Positions 34,245 through 45,079 of a DNA stretch of 64,000 bases are shown piece by piece (position 1 is the first letter of the stretch; every line of letters begins with the position of its first letter). The stretch is taken from the NCBI RefSeq assembly GCF_029873635.1, contig NC_080426.1, positions 54,264,093 through 54,328,092 of the forward strand, read 5' to 3'. This stretch comes from Malania oleifera. Its lineage: Eukaryota; Streptophyta; Magnoliopsida; Santalales; Ximeniaceae. The translations under genes and the position numbers were made by a program. Below the pieces are notes generated by a model that ran no database searches, was not told the DNA's origin, and saw only the letters and a list, made by a program, of their open reading frames with translations.

Positions 34245-35836
34245 TGGTACACTCGCCAAGGCTTGGGTCCTTAACCACCAAAAATAATATTTATCAAACC
34301 TAACTATCCTAACTTCAGTAGATAGTCGATAAGTCAGATATCGATCCAAGGAAACCTGAAGCACAGTTATTAAACCACATCCAATTTAGTTTACTAAAGC
34401 CTTTTATGAAAAAGAAGTGAAAGATGGTATTTTGCAATGATGATTATCTAACAACTATTGGAAAGCATGTAACTAAAAGCAAATAAATCTAAACTACTGG
34501 AAAGAAAGTAAATTTCTAAGTTACCCTACTCCTACAAAGCAATACTGTGGTTCGAATCAGATGTTGGATGCCAGGATTCTAACTATGCTCATCTAGACTT
34601 CCATAGAAGTACTAAGCCGAGTGGGCCAAAGCAAAAGAGGGGCGATCAAGGGCACAAGGTAGCAAGGTTGCACCAACCATCCAGAGTACGGTCGAAAATC
34701 GGAGTATACCCTTTCTCAACAATAACGAACACCTTAGCGGTTCTATAGCCGACTATTTCCCTTTAACTGATACTTACCGGTGCTTATCCTTATCTGCAAT
34801 CTTTCATCAAACACACAGTAAGTAAATGTAAAGCATTAAATTGAAAGCAGTAAATGAAACCATGAGTAAAAAGATCATCCCTTTATCATTCAAAACGGTT
34901 ATCACTAATGCTAGAAGTACAAGTGGAGATCATCTAATATACACGGCTATTGTTTGAACACCGTTAGTTGTCACAGGCCATCCGACACTCCATACACGAA
35001 CCAAAACTACTCTACTCCTACTCTAGCTTGACTCTCAATGACTTTCTAGGTTTGTTACTAACCTAAGAGAGGCCAAAGAGGAACCCAAAGCTTCTGTTTG
35101 TAGAGAATGTTTATAGGTTCTAGGGTTTACAAGGGTTGTTTTACAAGTTAGTAAAGTTTGCAGCAAATCTCACGTAAAAGATCGTCGCTGTCGTCCAAGT
35201 CACTCTTCTGTCATTCTTGTTCGTGCCTTAGTTAGATCTCACAAGAAGTCAAGGATTTGAATCTTCAATATCTTCAACTTTATCATGCCTCAGGGTCTTG
35301 ATGGTCGAGCTGATGGTCGAGACTTGTAGCATCTCAATTTTTAGGAAATTTCTGTATCTCGACATGGTCGCCCCTGAAGGTTTCTTGGTTGAACACTTTA
35401 TCGAGACTTTCGGTACTTCTAAATTTCACTTCGATTTCAGTATCTTGACGTGGTCACCCTAGTGGGTCACTTGGTCGAGCACTTAGTCAAACCTTGCGGC
35501 ATTCTGATCTCAGTCTAAATCTTGGAGTCCGTAGTGAAAGACTAAATCGCCCTTATGTGACACTGGTCACGCCACATGGTCAAGCATCATCTTCTTGTCT
35601 ATTTATGATCTGAAGCTTCTAGAGCTTGGCTGAATGTCTGAATTCAAGCTTTGAATCCTCCAAATCCTCTGTGGCTTTTTGTAATGCATAACTCCATGGT
35701 TTTAACCTATTTTTCCTGAAAAGACAAACAAATCTTGCATAACTCTAAACAATGAGAACTCTAGGTAAATACATAATAAAATGAGGATAAAAAAGGTAAA
35801 TAAGGGTCTAAAATCATACATTTTAGGGACTTATGA
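34245..35836 (-). repeat. 5' LTR of the inner Athila-like element
   Basis: TGGTACACTCGCC...GGGACTTATGA (terminal CA changed to GA). It lacks the Sirevirus insertion and so preserves the empty site of 22056-30010 at about 35795. Confidence 0.88.
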
Positions 35837-35841
35837 TCCTA

Positions 35842-36824
35842 TTACCAATTGTAGGTGGCTTTCACTTCCTCCTACACAAACTCAAGCTAGGAAGGCATGT
35901 GTGGGCAATTATAGCATGTATGAGAAGGGTCTGAGCAGATTGCACAAACCTCTGCATTGGCCATTGTATGCGATTATGGTCCTAGGGACAAGAATTGCTC
36001 TAATGTTTTGGATATGGAGTGCAGGGTAAGGGCTAGGTCATGGCTTGTAGCCAACTCGTAAACTCCCTTTAGTTTGGAAGTGGATGGGTTGGGGGGGGGG
36101 GGTCTATGAGCACCAGCAGTGTGCTACTGAGAATTCTTAGCAAGATTCTCGAAGAGAACCCATGCCTCATTCTCATGCTTTGTGAGGAAAGTACCTCCGC
36201 ACGAGGCATCTACCATGGACCTATCTCTCTCAGCTAACCCTTTGTAAAACGTTTGCACCAATTGCCACTTGTGGACCTGGTGGTGTGGGCATTTACAAAG
36301 CATGTCCCTAAAATTCTCTTAAGTCTCAAAGAAAAGTTTCCCATCCATCTGTGTGAAAATCGTGATTTCCCTTCGTAGCTGGTTAGTCTTCCCAATTGGG
36401 AAGTACTTTTTTAGGAATTCGTGTTGCATGGTGGCCCCATTGGTCACCGAGTTTGGCTCTAAGGACGTCAACCAATACTTGGCCTTATCCTTCAGGGAGA
36501 ATGGAAAGAGCCTAAGATGAAGAGCGTCATCACTAAAATTGGGTATTCGAATGGTGGAGCAGATCTCCAGGAACTCATTCAGGTGCTGATAAGGATTTTT
36601 TGTGGAGTTCTCATAAAAGGTGTGCAGCATGAGATGGTCAAAGTATTAATCTCGAATTGTGCCACCTGAACATTTGGGAACCGGGTGTAAGACGACTATG
36701 TGTATGCATTAGGCACAAAGTAGTCCCTAAGCAGCCAAAGTGGTTGCTTTCCCACCACAGGTAGGTGGGGAGCTTAGGGTTCTGGGAGTTGATCAGTAGG
36801 AACCGGTGGGTCTTGTTCGGCCAT
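35842..36824 (-). pseudogene. Gag N-terminal part of the outer Athila-like element
   Basis: Start codon at 36822-36824 (MAEQDPP). The best-kept stretch is 36630-36319: NPYQHLNEFLEICST, IPNFSDDALHLRLFPFSL, KDKAKYWLTSL, QHEFLKKYFPIGKTNQLRREI, which is the retrotransposon Gag capsid domain. A stop after PEP, a shift near 36640 and a 13-G run near 36093 damage it. It ends at 35842 in EEVKATYNW, where the inner element entered, and resumes at 20500. Confidence 0.75.
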
Positions 36825-37096
36825 GACTTTTGGCTCAAACAACTAAGCAATCTCTAGATTAGAAGTAAGTTTCCTAAAGGACCTACATGATCTTTCAATC
36901 TCAGGATCTATTTGAACTATCTCATGGTCCCAAGAACACAAACCAAACATACACACATGAAGCACAAAAATTAAAGACTTCTGAAATAGTGAACAAAAAT
37001 AAAAATAAAAATAAAAATATGAAAATAAAGGGACAGCAAATTAGAAAACAAGGCAACAATACTCTAAAATGGAAGTTGGCTTATAACCATAGCTAA

Positions 37097-37114
37097 GTCC
37101 TCAGCAACGGCGCC
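37097..37114 (-). other. primer-binding site (tRNA-Asp type), outer element
   Basis: Minus strand TGGCGCCGTTGCTGAGGA, close to the tRNA-Asp complement, six bases from the LTR at 37121. Confidence 0.78.
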
Positions 37115-37120
37115 AAAATT

Positions 37121-38593
37121 TGGCAAGCTCACCAAGACTTGGGTCTTTAACTACCAAAAATAATATTTATAAAACCTAACTAATCTCAAGTTCAGTATAA
37201 AGTAGGGGAAGTCGGGTGTCAATCCACAGGGACCTGAAGCGCAGTTATCAAACCACTTCCAAATCAGTTTATTATTGCCTTGTGTAAAAGAAAAGTAAAA
37301 AAGTGGTATTTTGCAATGAGTATGAAAAGATGGTATTTTGCAATGAGTGTGCTAACACCTACTGGAAAGCAGATAAAATCTACGTTACATTACTCCTACA
37401 AAGTGATTCTTATATATGACTTAGACGCTGGACGCTGTGCCTTTGACTACGTTCAGCCAGATATACATAAGAGTACTAACTCAAGATTCTCAGGCCAAAG
37501 CGGGAGAGGGACATTTGAGGGCACAGAGTGGCAAGGGTGCACCAACCGTCCGGAGTACAATTGGGAACTAGAGTATACCCTATCTCAACGATCACACGAA
37601 CACCTCCGCGAATTCGTAGCCAACTACTTCTACCTGACTAAAACTATAGTAATGCTTATCCTTATATGCATCCTTTCATCATACACAAAGCAATAAATAA
37701 AAAGTAGTTAAATAAAAGCAGTAAAGATAAAGCGAGTAAAAGGATCAATCCTTTGTATTGGAATCGTCTGTCACTAATGACTATAAGTACAACTGAATGA
37801 TCATTTAATCTAACAAAGAATATAAAAATCACTGCTTGCTATTTGAGTCCTCTCTCACAAATGGCTGTCCTTGCAATGGAGTGATGGCTCTCAATGGTGT
37901 TCTAGGCCTGTCACTAACCTAAAAGAGGCCAAAGAGGAACCCAAAGCTTATGTTCATAGCGAATACATATAGGCTCTAGGGTTTACAAATTTTATTTTAC
38001 AGTTTAGGAAAGTCTATAGCATATCTCATATAGAAGATAGTCGCCATCGACCAAGTCGCTCTCATGCTCCTCTCGTGTGTGCCCTGGTCCAGACTCGTGG
38101 GAAATCAAGAATTCAAATCTTCAGTATCTTTGACTAAGTCGCACTTCAAGGTCTTGCTCATTGAGTTGATGGTCAAGACTTGCAGGATCTAAATCTTTAG
38201 GACTTCTCAAGAACTAGACATAGTCGCCCCTCAAGGTTTCTTGGTCGACTACTTGGTCAATGCTCTCAGTATTTTCTAGGCAGAGTCTGCAGTGGAAGAC
38301 TGGTTTGCTCCTTGTGCTGCTGGTTCCATCACTTGGTCAAACAAAGACTTCCTCTTCTCTAATGATCTGAGGCTTTGGGAGTTTGGCTAAGCATTTGACT
38401 TCGAGCTTTGTGTACTCCAAATACTTCTTAAGTATCTCGTACGCCTAACTCCTTAGTTTTAACCTATTTTCCTGAAAAGACCAAAAAACCTTGCTTAGCT
38501 CCAAACAACGATAAGAATGGGTAAATAATTAATAAATTAAGGATAAACAAAGTTAGATAACGGTCTAAAATCTTGCATTTTAGGGACATATCA
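37121..38593 (-). repeat. 5' LTR of the outer Athila-like element
   Basis: TGGCAAGCTCACC...GGACATATCA, 1473 bp, the third member of this LTR family here. It abuts copia RNase H sequence at 38594, so the element inserted into a Sirevirus pol gene whose 5' part is not in the window. Confidence 0.83.
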
Positions 38594-39066
38594 CTTAGTT
38601 CTATGGTATCCTAAAGATAAAGGCTTTGAGATGATTAGTTATTCGGATGAGGATTGTGTAGGATGTAAAATTGATCGAAAGTAGTAGTGACACTTGTCAC
38701 TTCCTAGGATGATCTCTGGCTTCTTGGTTCTCCAAGAAAAAGAATTTTGTGGCACTGTGCACTGCTAAAGCAAAGCATTTGGCAGGAGGTAGCTGTTGTG
38801 CTCAAACTCTATATATGAAATAATAGTTAAAATATTTTAATTTGTAATATTTGGCTGTAGCAATTAAATGTGATAACACTAGCGCCATCAATATTTCCAA
38901 AAGTCCCATTTCTCACTCTAAGACCAAGTATGTCGACATTAGACATCACCTTTTGAAAGATCATATGCAAAAAGAAGACATCATTCTTGAATTTGTAAAT
39001 ATGGATGAACAATGGGCGAATATTTTTACAAAACCTCTTTTTGAGGATAGGTTCATATCTATATGA
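38594..39066 (+). pseudogene. copia RNase H, C-terminal end of a Sirevirus pol
   Basis: Reading through stops: LWYPKDKGFEMISYSDED (catalytic Asp region), then DTCHFLG, SWFSKKKNFVAL, AGGSCCAQTLYM, CDNTSAINISKSP, SKTKYVDIRHHLLKDH, LEFVNMDEQWANIFTKPL, EDRF, the standard end of a plant copia pol. The frame is open only from 38851. The upstream reverse transcriptase and integrase were separated by the Athila insertion and are absent from the window. Most stops are one base from the expected codon (TAG or TGA for Q or W), as expected from C-to-T decay. It ends about 475 bp before the envelope-position ORF. Confidence 0.82.
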
Positions 39067-39543
39067 CGAGAATTAGATTTATTACACAATAGAGAATTAA
39101 TTTAAAATAGAAAATTTAATGAGTGGTTAAGTTAGATAAGAAAGTAGGTCAAAATACTAAAGGTCAAGCGACTGACAACTTATCCTCGGTCGACTAGATA
39201 TTCTCTAATGCACTAGTCTTTCAGGATCAAGCTCATTAGGTGACTGACTCCTTGAGGTGCAGTCAATTGACTTGTGAAAGTCTGAATAAATACACAGCTC
39301 AGGAAACTAACTTTTCGAGCACAGTCTACTAACCCATGACAATATATATACTTACTGTTCGTAAAAGCCCTAACTTTTCATTCTTCAGTCTCCTGACCCT
39401 GTTTCTCTACTCTCCTAAACTCTCTCTCCTTTGTCTCCCAGTTCCTTTTCACGAAGATTCAATTGATTAAACTTCAAAAGATCCTTCAATCTTTCATTCC
39501 CACTTCTTTTTGAAGGGTTCCACCATTTACTTTCTTCACAAAC
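39067..39543 (+). promoter_or_regulatory. pol to env-position spacer with U3-like features
   Basis: Between the end of pol and the next ORF lie palindrome-like words (GCGACTGAC, CGGTCGACTAG, GGTGACTGACTCC, CAGTCAATTGACTT; 39165-39290), then AATATATATAC at 39341-39351, then a CT-rich leader (39375-39440). This order (palindromes, TATA, pyrimidine-rich leader) is that of the Sirevirus U3 regions in the window. It may be an internal promoter for the downstream ORF; that is inference. Confidence 0.4.
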
Positions 39544-40462
39544 ATGCCAAGAACAAAGCTAGCTGCAAACCAAGGTTCCACCTCTGGGAAAAATGACAGC
39601 AATGACATTGAGCGATGGCTGATGACACCTTATGCTTAGAAACTCTATCAAGAACACATTCATGCAACCGAACCCATATTCGGTAAGGTTCTAGATGTTG
39701 AATTTTTTAGAGAAGATTTTCCTAATATTTTGTCTTTGTTCAACGCTTTAGGTTGGGAAAGATTTATTGTATATCAAGCAAGAGGCATGTATCCAAATCT
39801 TGTTAAGATTTTCTATGCAAATATGGTGAAGGGTGAAATTGTGATCTCCACTCAAGTTATGGACAAATCCTTTGCCCTCACTCCACAAACTTTTGTTGCT
39901 AGACTAAGAATCAGAGAGGGAGAATTTGAGTGTCCACCCCTTGGACAATCATGTATTATGGCTGAAGATTTTATCCCTGAGGAATTTTAACCTTTGGTTA
40001 TGACTGAAGCACCTATTTACTTTGGTCATCCTTCCTTGCATAGGCAACTTAATCTTCAAGTTCAAATTATTAAAAAACTTATCACTCACATCTTGTCTAG
40101 AATAGGACAACATGACCATGTCTCCTATCTTGACTATTTTTTGATGTGGTGCTTACTAAAGGGTAGGGGTGTACACGGTTCGATTTGGTTCGGTTTTTTC
40201 CAAATCGCCAACTGAACCGAACTCCTCGATTTTCAAAATGACTAAACTGAAAGCAAGCCGTATACTATTGGTTTATGAACAAACCAGATCGTGAACTTTG
40301 TGGTTCGATTTGGTTATTTTCAATTTTACTAAATTTTGAACTATCAAACAACTTGAACCCAAGTTGGGCTGCATCAACAGGCCATAGCCCATTATATAAC
40401 TCCTGGGCCAAGGCTTTAATTGCAAAGCCAAAAACATGATACATGCCTAAAGTTGGATCCAA

Positions 40463-40519
40463 ATAAAATATATAAGGTGGGGATACTTGTTTTCTTACCA
40501 TTTCCAACCGATGTGGGAC
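40463..40519 (-). promoter_or_regulatory. snRNA-type promoter signature (USE plus TATA)
   Basis: On the minus strand GTCCCACATCG (40509-40519) equals the plant snRNA upstream sequence element RTCCCACATCG. It is followed 33 bp later by TTATATATTTTATT (40463-40475), the spacing of Pol II snRNA promoters (33-34 bp). No U1, U2, U4, U5 or U6 sequence follows, so it is a promoter-like remnant carried in the hAT element. Confidence 0.45.
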
Positions 40520-40642
40520 ACAGGAAGAAAGCACCCTCTCCCTCTCTACCTTTGCCTACCTCGGCTTTCTTCCTTTATCTGTACCTCCCTTTCTACCTTT
40601 ACAGCTCTATCTGTCTTCGCTTTCTTCCCTTTCTTGTGGTTC

Positions 40643-41029
40643 CTACTTTTGCATCTTTCTTCTCTTTGGATTTCTGCATGAGAAGGTCACTACCCACTGG
40701 GAAAGGCTGCAGGCTAGATTGTTCGGCGTGGCTTTCTCGTCGGAGTTCATGGAGTTGGAGTCATTGAACATGTCGGCGGCAGATTTGAAGGCCCAAATGG
40801 CGTCAAGCTTGGAAAGAAAAACCTGGTGTTGAATGTTGTTTACCCAGATCCGAGGATGCAAGTAGTTTCGGGACTTGTTAGAGTCCATTCCAAATCGAAG
40901 ATGGAGATTGACGATTAAACCTAGAAGAACTACCACAAGCACTTGAACTATTCTGACTTTGGTAGGCGGTAGCCATGGTGGATTCAGAGGTGGTTTCTCG
41001 CCGGCAACTGGCGATCCAACAGGCAACAT
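40643..41029 (-). other. unidentified open frame in the hAT element, possibly a captured gene fragment
   Basis: A 128-codon minus-strand frame starting MLPVGSPVAGEKPPLNPP. A hydrophobic segment (VQVLVVVLLGLIVNLHL, about residues 28-44) follows basic residues, like a signal anchor, then a polar region (SRNYLHPRIWVNN, KLDAIWAFKSAADMF). An overlapping minus-strand frame starting MATAYQSQNSSSACG is also partly open, so I cannot say which, if either, was coding. I do not recognise the product. It is too long and GC-balanced to be typical MITE filler, which suggests capture from a host gene. Confidence 0.3.
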
Positions 41030-41436
41030 GATCAGTATTATATAAAATTATACAACTAATATTTATTATTTCGATTTTTTAGTTTTTTCTGTTTGGTTTT
41101 GGTCCAAAACCGAAATCGAAATCGAAACTGAAATTTTTTATATTTCAAAACCGAAACTGAAATCGCAAACCAGAAAACCGAACCGAAATGTGTTTCGGTT
41201 CGGTTTCGGTCCGATTTTTGGTTTTTTGGTAATTTTTGTACACCCCTACTAAAGGGGAAGAAGCTTGAATTTCCGATATTAATCTTAAAATGGATGATTT
41301 TGAGAGAAGAAACTCATACGTTAATTCTTCCATACAAAGGAATTTTAAGCCTTATTTTTAATCATCTGGGCGTTTCTACTCCATCCTCTCTTTTATATAG
41401 CAAGAACCCATTATGATATATTTTCTTCCAGTATGG

Positions 41437-43492
41437 TGTTGGAATTGGTGTATTCCCAAGACGGGGGTGAATTGGGTATTTAAAATTTTTTTCTCCTAGG
41501 TCAAATTAAACCAACAGTAGTAAAACACAACCTAGGGTCTGTCTAAACGAATACCAATTACCTAACACATATTTAACTATGTGAATAATCAGAACAAGTA
41601 TAGCAAGCTCATTTTATCAATCATTCACAATAATAAAACATTAACATTCAAGTGCAGAAATTTAAATTGCAGAAGTTAAGATCAAACACAATAAATGTTA
41701 TCAGGGTTCGGACAATACTGCTTACGTCCCTGCTTTAAACCAAAGTTCAAGGATTCCACTAGTTGCTCACTTCACGGGTGGAGTGACATCGTTTACAACA
41801 CCTTACAGGCTGGTGCACCTAGTTTTCCTAATCGGGTCTAAACTAATTCGGTGCTCTCCTAACCGAGTCTGAACAAGTCCAAGACTATTCATTGGGCTAG
41901 TCTCCCTCTTTCGACAGCCCGTCGAGAATACAACAGATAATCAATAAAGTATTTTTCGTACAACAAATATGCTTCTAAACTAAGCAGATGTGTACAACAA
42001 TAAGCACAATGCCCTCACGTATGATATGAATACAAGCTTAGTGGGAGTATGGTGTTTTTCTCAATATAATCTTTGAGTAAAAAATGTGTATGATGAGTGC
42101 TCAAAGATTTTATGCCCAAACAAGAAATTTCTCCAAAAAATATCTTTCTCAATAAGGTGTCGGAGAATCTAGGGTTAATGGCTCAAAAATATTTTCGCAA
42201 GCACAAACAAATAAGCATTTGAATCTTGCAATGGATGTGCAAGATTCACGACCAAATAATATTAACTCCCAAGAATATTTATCAAATGAAATGAGTGGGA
42301 GAAACTAAAATAATACTCTAAAAGTAATATATGAAAATGAATAATATATGAGAGTGAAAGATATTTGATTTGTAAAACAAATGCCCAAAGAATGTTTAAA
42401 ACAATGCTCTCTTGTAAGATATATCAAAGGAATAATAAAATAGAGTGAAAGATTAAGGATAAAATATGAGAGAGCTTTTGGGCTAATCAAGTTGCTAATC
42501 TGGAGTTATGAGGGGGTATATATAGATATTGGGAAAAATATGACCATTGGGGATATAAAGGGAATTTTGGGAATTATTTAATTATGTTTAATAAAAATTG
42601 ACCCTATTTAACCGTGGTTAAAATCTCACCAACCCCAAAGGTTCGGTTGACCAAATTAAGGGTTCGGTCGACCACTTTAAGAGGTCCAGTCTATAGTGGA
42701 AATTTTGAACTAAGAAAATGGTCGACCATCTCCGAGCGATTTTGAACACCTTCATGGGTTTGGTCAGCCGTTACTGGTTCGGTCGACCACTCAACTAGGT
42801 TCGATCAACCATGGCCAAAATTAACTATGAGTTCGGTCGACCAGGTTGGTAGGGTGTTAGACATGTGTTGGCTCGATTGACCATGAACGATATGTTCATT
42901 TTAGAACGATCAACCATGCGAAGTCAAAATGTTGACTTCTAAACGGTTCGGTCGACTGTGCGAAGTCAAAATATTGACTTCTGAACGATTTGGTTGACTG
43001 AGGAATTTGTAACACCCATGGTTCAGTCAATCAGACTTGGTTCGGTCGACTAAGGCATTTATACTACCAAGGATTTGGTTGACCAAACTTTTAAATTAAG
43101 CCTAGAAAACCAATGTAGGTCGACCAAGTCTATTTTTTGCCCAAATTTCACCCTAAATTATTTCTAAATCTTTTATATGATTTGTGTTGGTCCCTAGGGT
43201 CTATCTATGGTCGTTCGGAGCTATCCATTCATATCATGCATGCAATGCATTATATTACATACCAAATTTAGAAACTAAAATGCATTTCTAATTGAAGTTG
43301 ACTGTCTTCAATCTTCTTGCTCACGAGTCTTCATGGAATGCGTTAGATTTATGGTCTTTATGTTCCTTCTAGATTCCATCTCTTCCTTATGTGTGCGCTA
43401 AAGTATTAAGCCTGCTTAAGCACTGAATACACACATAAGATACTTGCAGTTTGTCATTATCAAAACCAGGGATTGGACTAAAAAAGTCAACA
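41437..43492 (-). mobile_element. solo Sirevirus LTR in the envelope-position ORF
   Basis: TGTTGGAATTGG...AAAAGTCAACA, 2056 bp, flanked by TATGG (41432-41436) and TACGG (43493-43497), a target duplication with one change. It has no internal region on either side; the host ORF continues across. It carries the G-rich end, the two-hairpin motif (41697-41761), a minus-strand TATA (42517-42525) and a GGTCGACC palindrome array (42640-43130). Same family as 8007-18840 and 61451-63555. Confidence 0.88.
41697..41761 (-). promoter_or_regulatory. two-hairpin LTR RNA motif, CAGGG:CCCTG variant
   Basis: Reverse complement has CAGGG-ACGTA-AGC, loop, GTCC-GAA-CCCTG, then ATAACA. The outer stem of hairpin II is fully paired with a different sequence from the CGAGG:CCTCG copies. 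Hairpin I has diverged. Confidence 0.5.
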
Positions 43493-43886
43493 TACGGTTA
43501 AACAAATGGGTTACATCAAGTATGAAGGTCATGGATGGTTGCCAAAAGGTGCGAGGGTACGTAGAGAACCACCACCAGCTCCAGCACAGCATCAAGGTCA
43601 AGAACCCTAGCAAGTTGCACGTCCAGCGGATGATGCACCCTCCTAGTTTACATCTCATCAGCAGTAGTTGAATGACTTTCGTGGCGAAGTGCATACTAAT
43701 TTCAGCTCGCTTCAGTCGAGTTACAGTTCTTTTGACCAGAGGCTTGGACTAATTGAACAATATATGGCCTATTCTTCTTCTTCATAAGGCAAGACTCCTA
43801 TGGAGACAAGCTTGGATGGCAATGAAGTTGAAGATGAAGATGATGATGAGGAAGGAACTGAAATTGATGTAGAAGATGATGCGTAG

Positions 43887-44516
43887 TTATTTTCTTCAAA
43901 CGAACAAACTTGGAATGTAATATTTGCGTCTGACACTGCTCTTTTATGTGGTTTTTCTCTTTCTACTTTCCTGTTTCTTTTGACTATGTTATTTCACATG
44001 CTTGATTTGGTTCATTTTAAACATTTTTGCATGTTGAATGCTAGATGGATGCTTACATTGTGAATTGCATGATGACTTATGGATCATGTTCATGAGAATT
44101 GCATAGTAATTTATAGTCCTTAGTACTTTGCATACTGTTATTCTTGTTAGATCATTTTTTTTTTTTTATATCAAAAGGGGGGAGAAACTTAGCAAAATTG
44201 AGCATGAAAATGAGCACATAAAATCCAGCATATTGAACATGATGCTATTAGATTTTAATATTCTAAAAATTGACAAAGTATCAGCATGATGGTTTGAATA
44301 TTCTAGATGTTAATAAAGTATTCTTAATGAATGAAATTCTAATCTTATTGAGTATGGAATATATTTCATTCAGGGAGAGTTATACTTGATATGCCATGAT
44401 ATATGTCCATTGCTAAATGTCTAATATGAATTCTAATATGTAATTTTATTACTCTAGAAATCTTGTTAAGACTATGCTTATTATAAGGGGGAGCCTTATT
44501 GAGGCTTACTCTATAA
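43887..44516 (+). other. Sirevirus 3' untranslated region with repeated polypurine tracts
   Basis: Purine tracts at about 44175 (caaaaggggggagaaac), 44372 (cagggagag) and 44486 (aagggggagcc), with A/T-rich DNA between. The last resembles agggggagtcttgttaggcttac at 54705-54728, which stands just before the LTR of another element. The chromovirus-like element therefore inserted a few bases short of where this element's 3' LTR should start. Confidence 0.6.
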
Positions 44517-44808
44517 TGCCCCGTACCCAAAACTAAGGTCTGGAATGTTATTTGAAATAAATCTATGATACTGCCTCGTGACGCCCCAAACCCACCAAGT
44601 GGGGCCCAGGTGCCACGTGTTCTATTACCTATACTCGACTCTATATTAGTTACGAAACGGAAATAATAACAACTCTTCAATAATATACTAGAGTTTCTAC
44701 ATCTATATGCATCTCAAAAACATAACCCAACATCCAATATTCATAGCATTTACAACTTTAAAAACATAAATATATTACAACCCCAAAAATATACACATCC
44801 ATAGTTTA

Positions 44809-44912
<104 letters not shown>

Positions 44913-45054
44913 AGTGCTATACCAGCCTTGAGCTCACTAAGCTCAATCCCACGAAGGTTTTGAAAGGATAAAATTCAACTATCGGGTAAGACACATCTCC
45001 ATAAGGATCGAATACATTAAATTAGTGTGTAGCTATCATAAGGTTTATGTACAA

Positions 45055-45079
45055 CATATATATATATATATATATATAT
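45055..45079. repeat. (TA)n microsatellite
   Basis: About 12 TA units in the same LTR. Confidence 0.9.

Larger units (their letters stand above)
20501..35836 (-). mobile_element. inner Athila-like element (gag-protease, no pol), nested in the outer one
   Basis: 3' LTR is 20501-22055 plus 30016-30054 (1594 bp after removing the insertion), internal 30055-34244, 5' LTR 34245-35836 (1592 bp). Flanks GCCTA (20496-20500) and TCCTA (35837-35841) look like a target duplication with one change. A G-rich tract on the minus strand precedes the 3' LTR (30055-30066), and a tRNA-Asp-type primer site follows the 5' LTR. Internally it has gag and protease, then about 2.1 kb without any reverse transcriptase, RNase H or integrase motif. 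It is the same family as the element it sits in. Confidence 0.85.
7337..38593 (-). mobile_element. outer Athila-like Ty3/gypsy element, split by two insertions
   Basis: Own segments are 7337-8006, 18841-20500 and 35837-38593. The first matches the post-gag region of the inner copy at about 31490-31990. The second holds protease and the end of gag. The third holds the start of gag, a tRNA-Asp-type primer site and the 5' LTR. The 3' LTR is missing on the left. The pieces join logically: gag codons on both sides of 20500/35841 line up with the corresponding stretch of the inner element. No reverse transcriptase, RNase H or integrase can be found in about 1.1 kb between protease and the left end, so the copy appears to lack pol. 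Confidence 0.75.
40164..41248. mobile_element. non-autonomous hAT-type DNA transposon
   Basis: Termini TAGGGGTGTACA and TGTACACCCCTA are perfect inverted repeats, flanked by the 8-bp direct repeat CTAAAGGG (40156-40163 and 41249-41256), as in hAT insertions. Both ends are crowded with CGGTTCGG/CCGAACCG-type subterminal motifs (40175-40240, 41100-41215). It is 1085 bp, too short for a transposase, and no transposase frame is seen. The interior (about 40330-41030) is less AT-rich and unlike the ends, possibly captured DNA. It lies in the envelope-position ORF, whose frame resumes beyond it. Confidence 0.85.
39544..43886 (+). pseudogene. envelope-position ORF of a Sirevirus (plant transposon protein domain), twice interrupted
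   Basis: The start codon ATGCCAAGAACAAAG lies at 39544, after pol. Coding pieces are 39544-40163, 41257-41436 and 43498-43886. The first encodes a block typical of the 'putative plant transposon protein' domain found after pol in some plant retroelements (LFNALGWERF, YPNLVKIFYANM, GEIVISTQV, FALTPQTF). The second ends with LPYKGILSLIFNHLGV. The third has KYEGHGWLPKGA, a Pro/Ala/Gln-rich linker, a helical stretch (SSLQSSYSSFDQRLGLIEQY) and a strongly acidic tail (EDEDDDEEGTEIDVEDD). In-frame stops include 39637 and 39988 plus four in the third part. The hAT element and solo LTR cause the gaps. I see no signal peptide or clear membrane segment, so a true envelope role is unproven. Confidence 0.62.

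Noticed and set aside
40370..40462. A functional snRNA gene downstream of the USE/TATA pair
   Set aside because: No sequence resembling U1, U2, U4, U5 or U6 follows, so only the promoter signature is reported.
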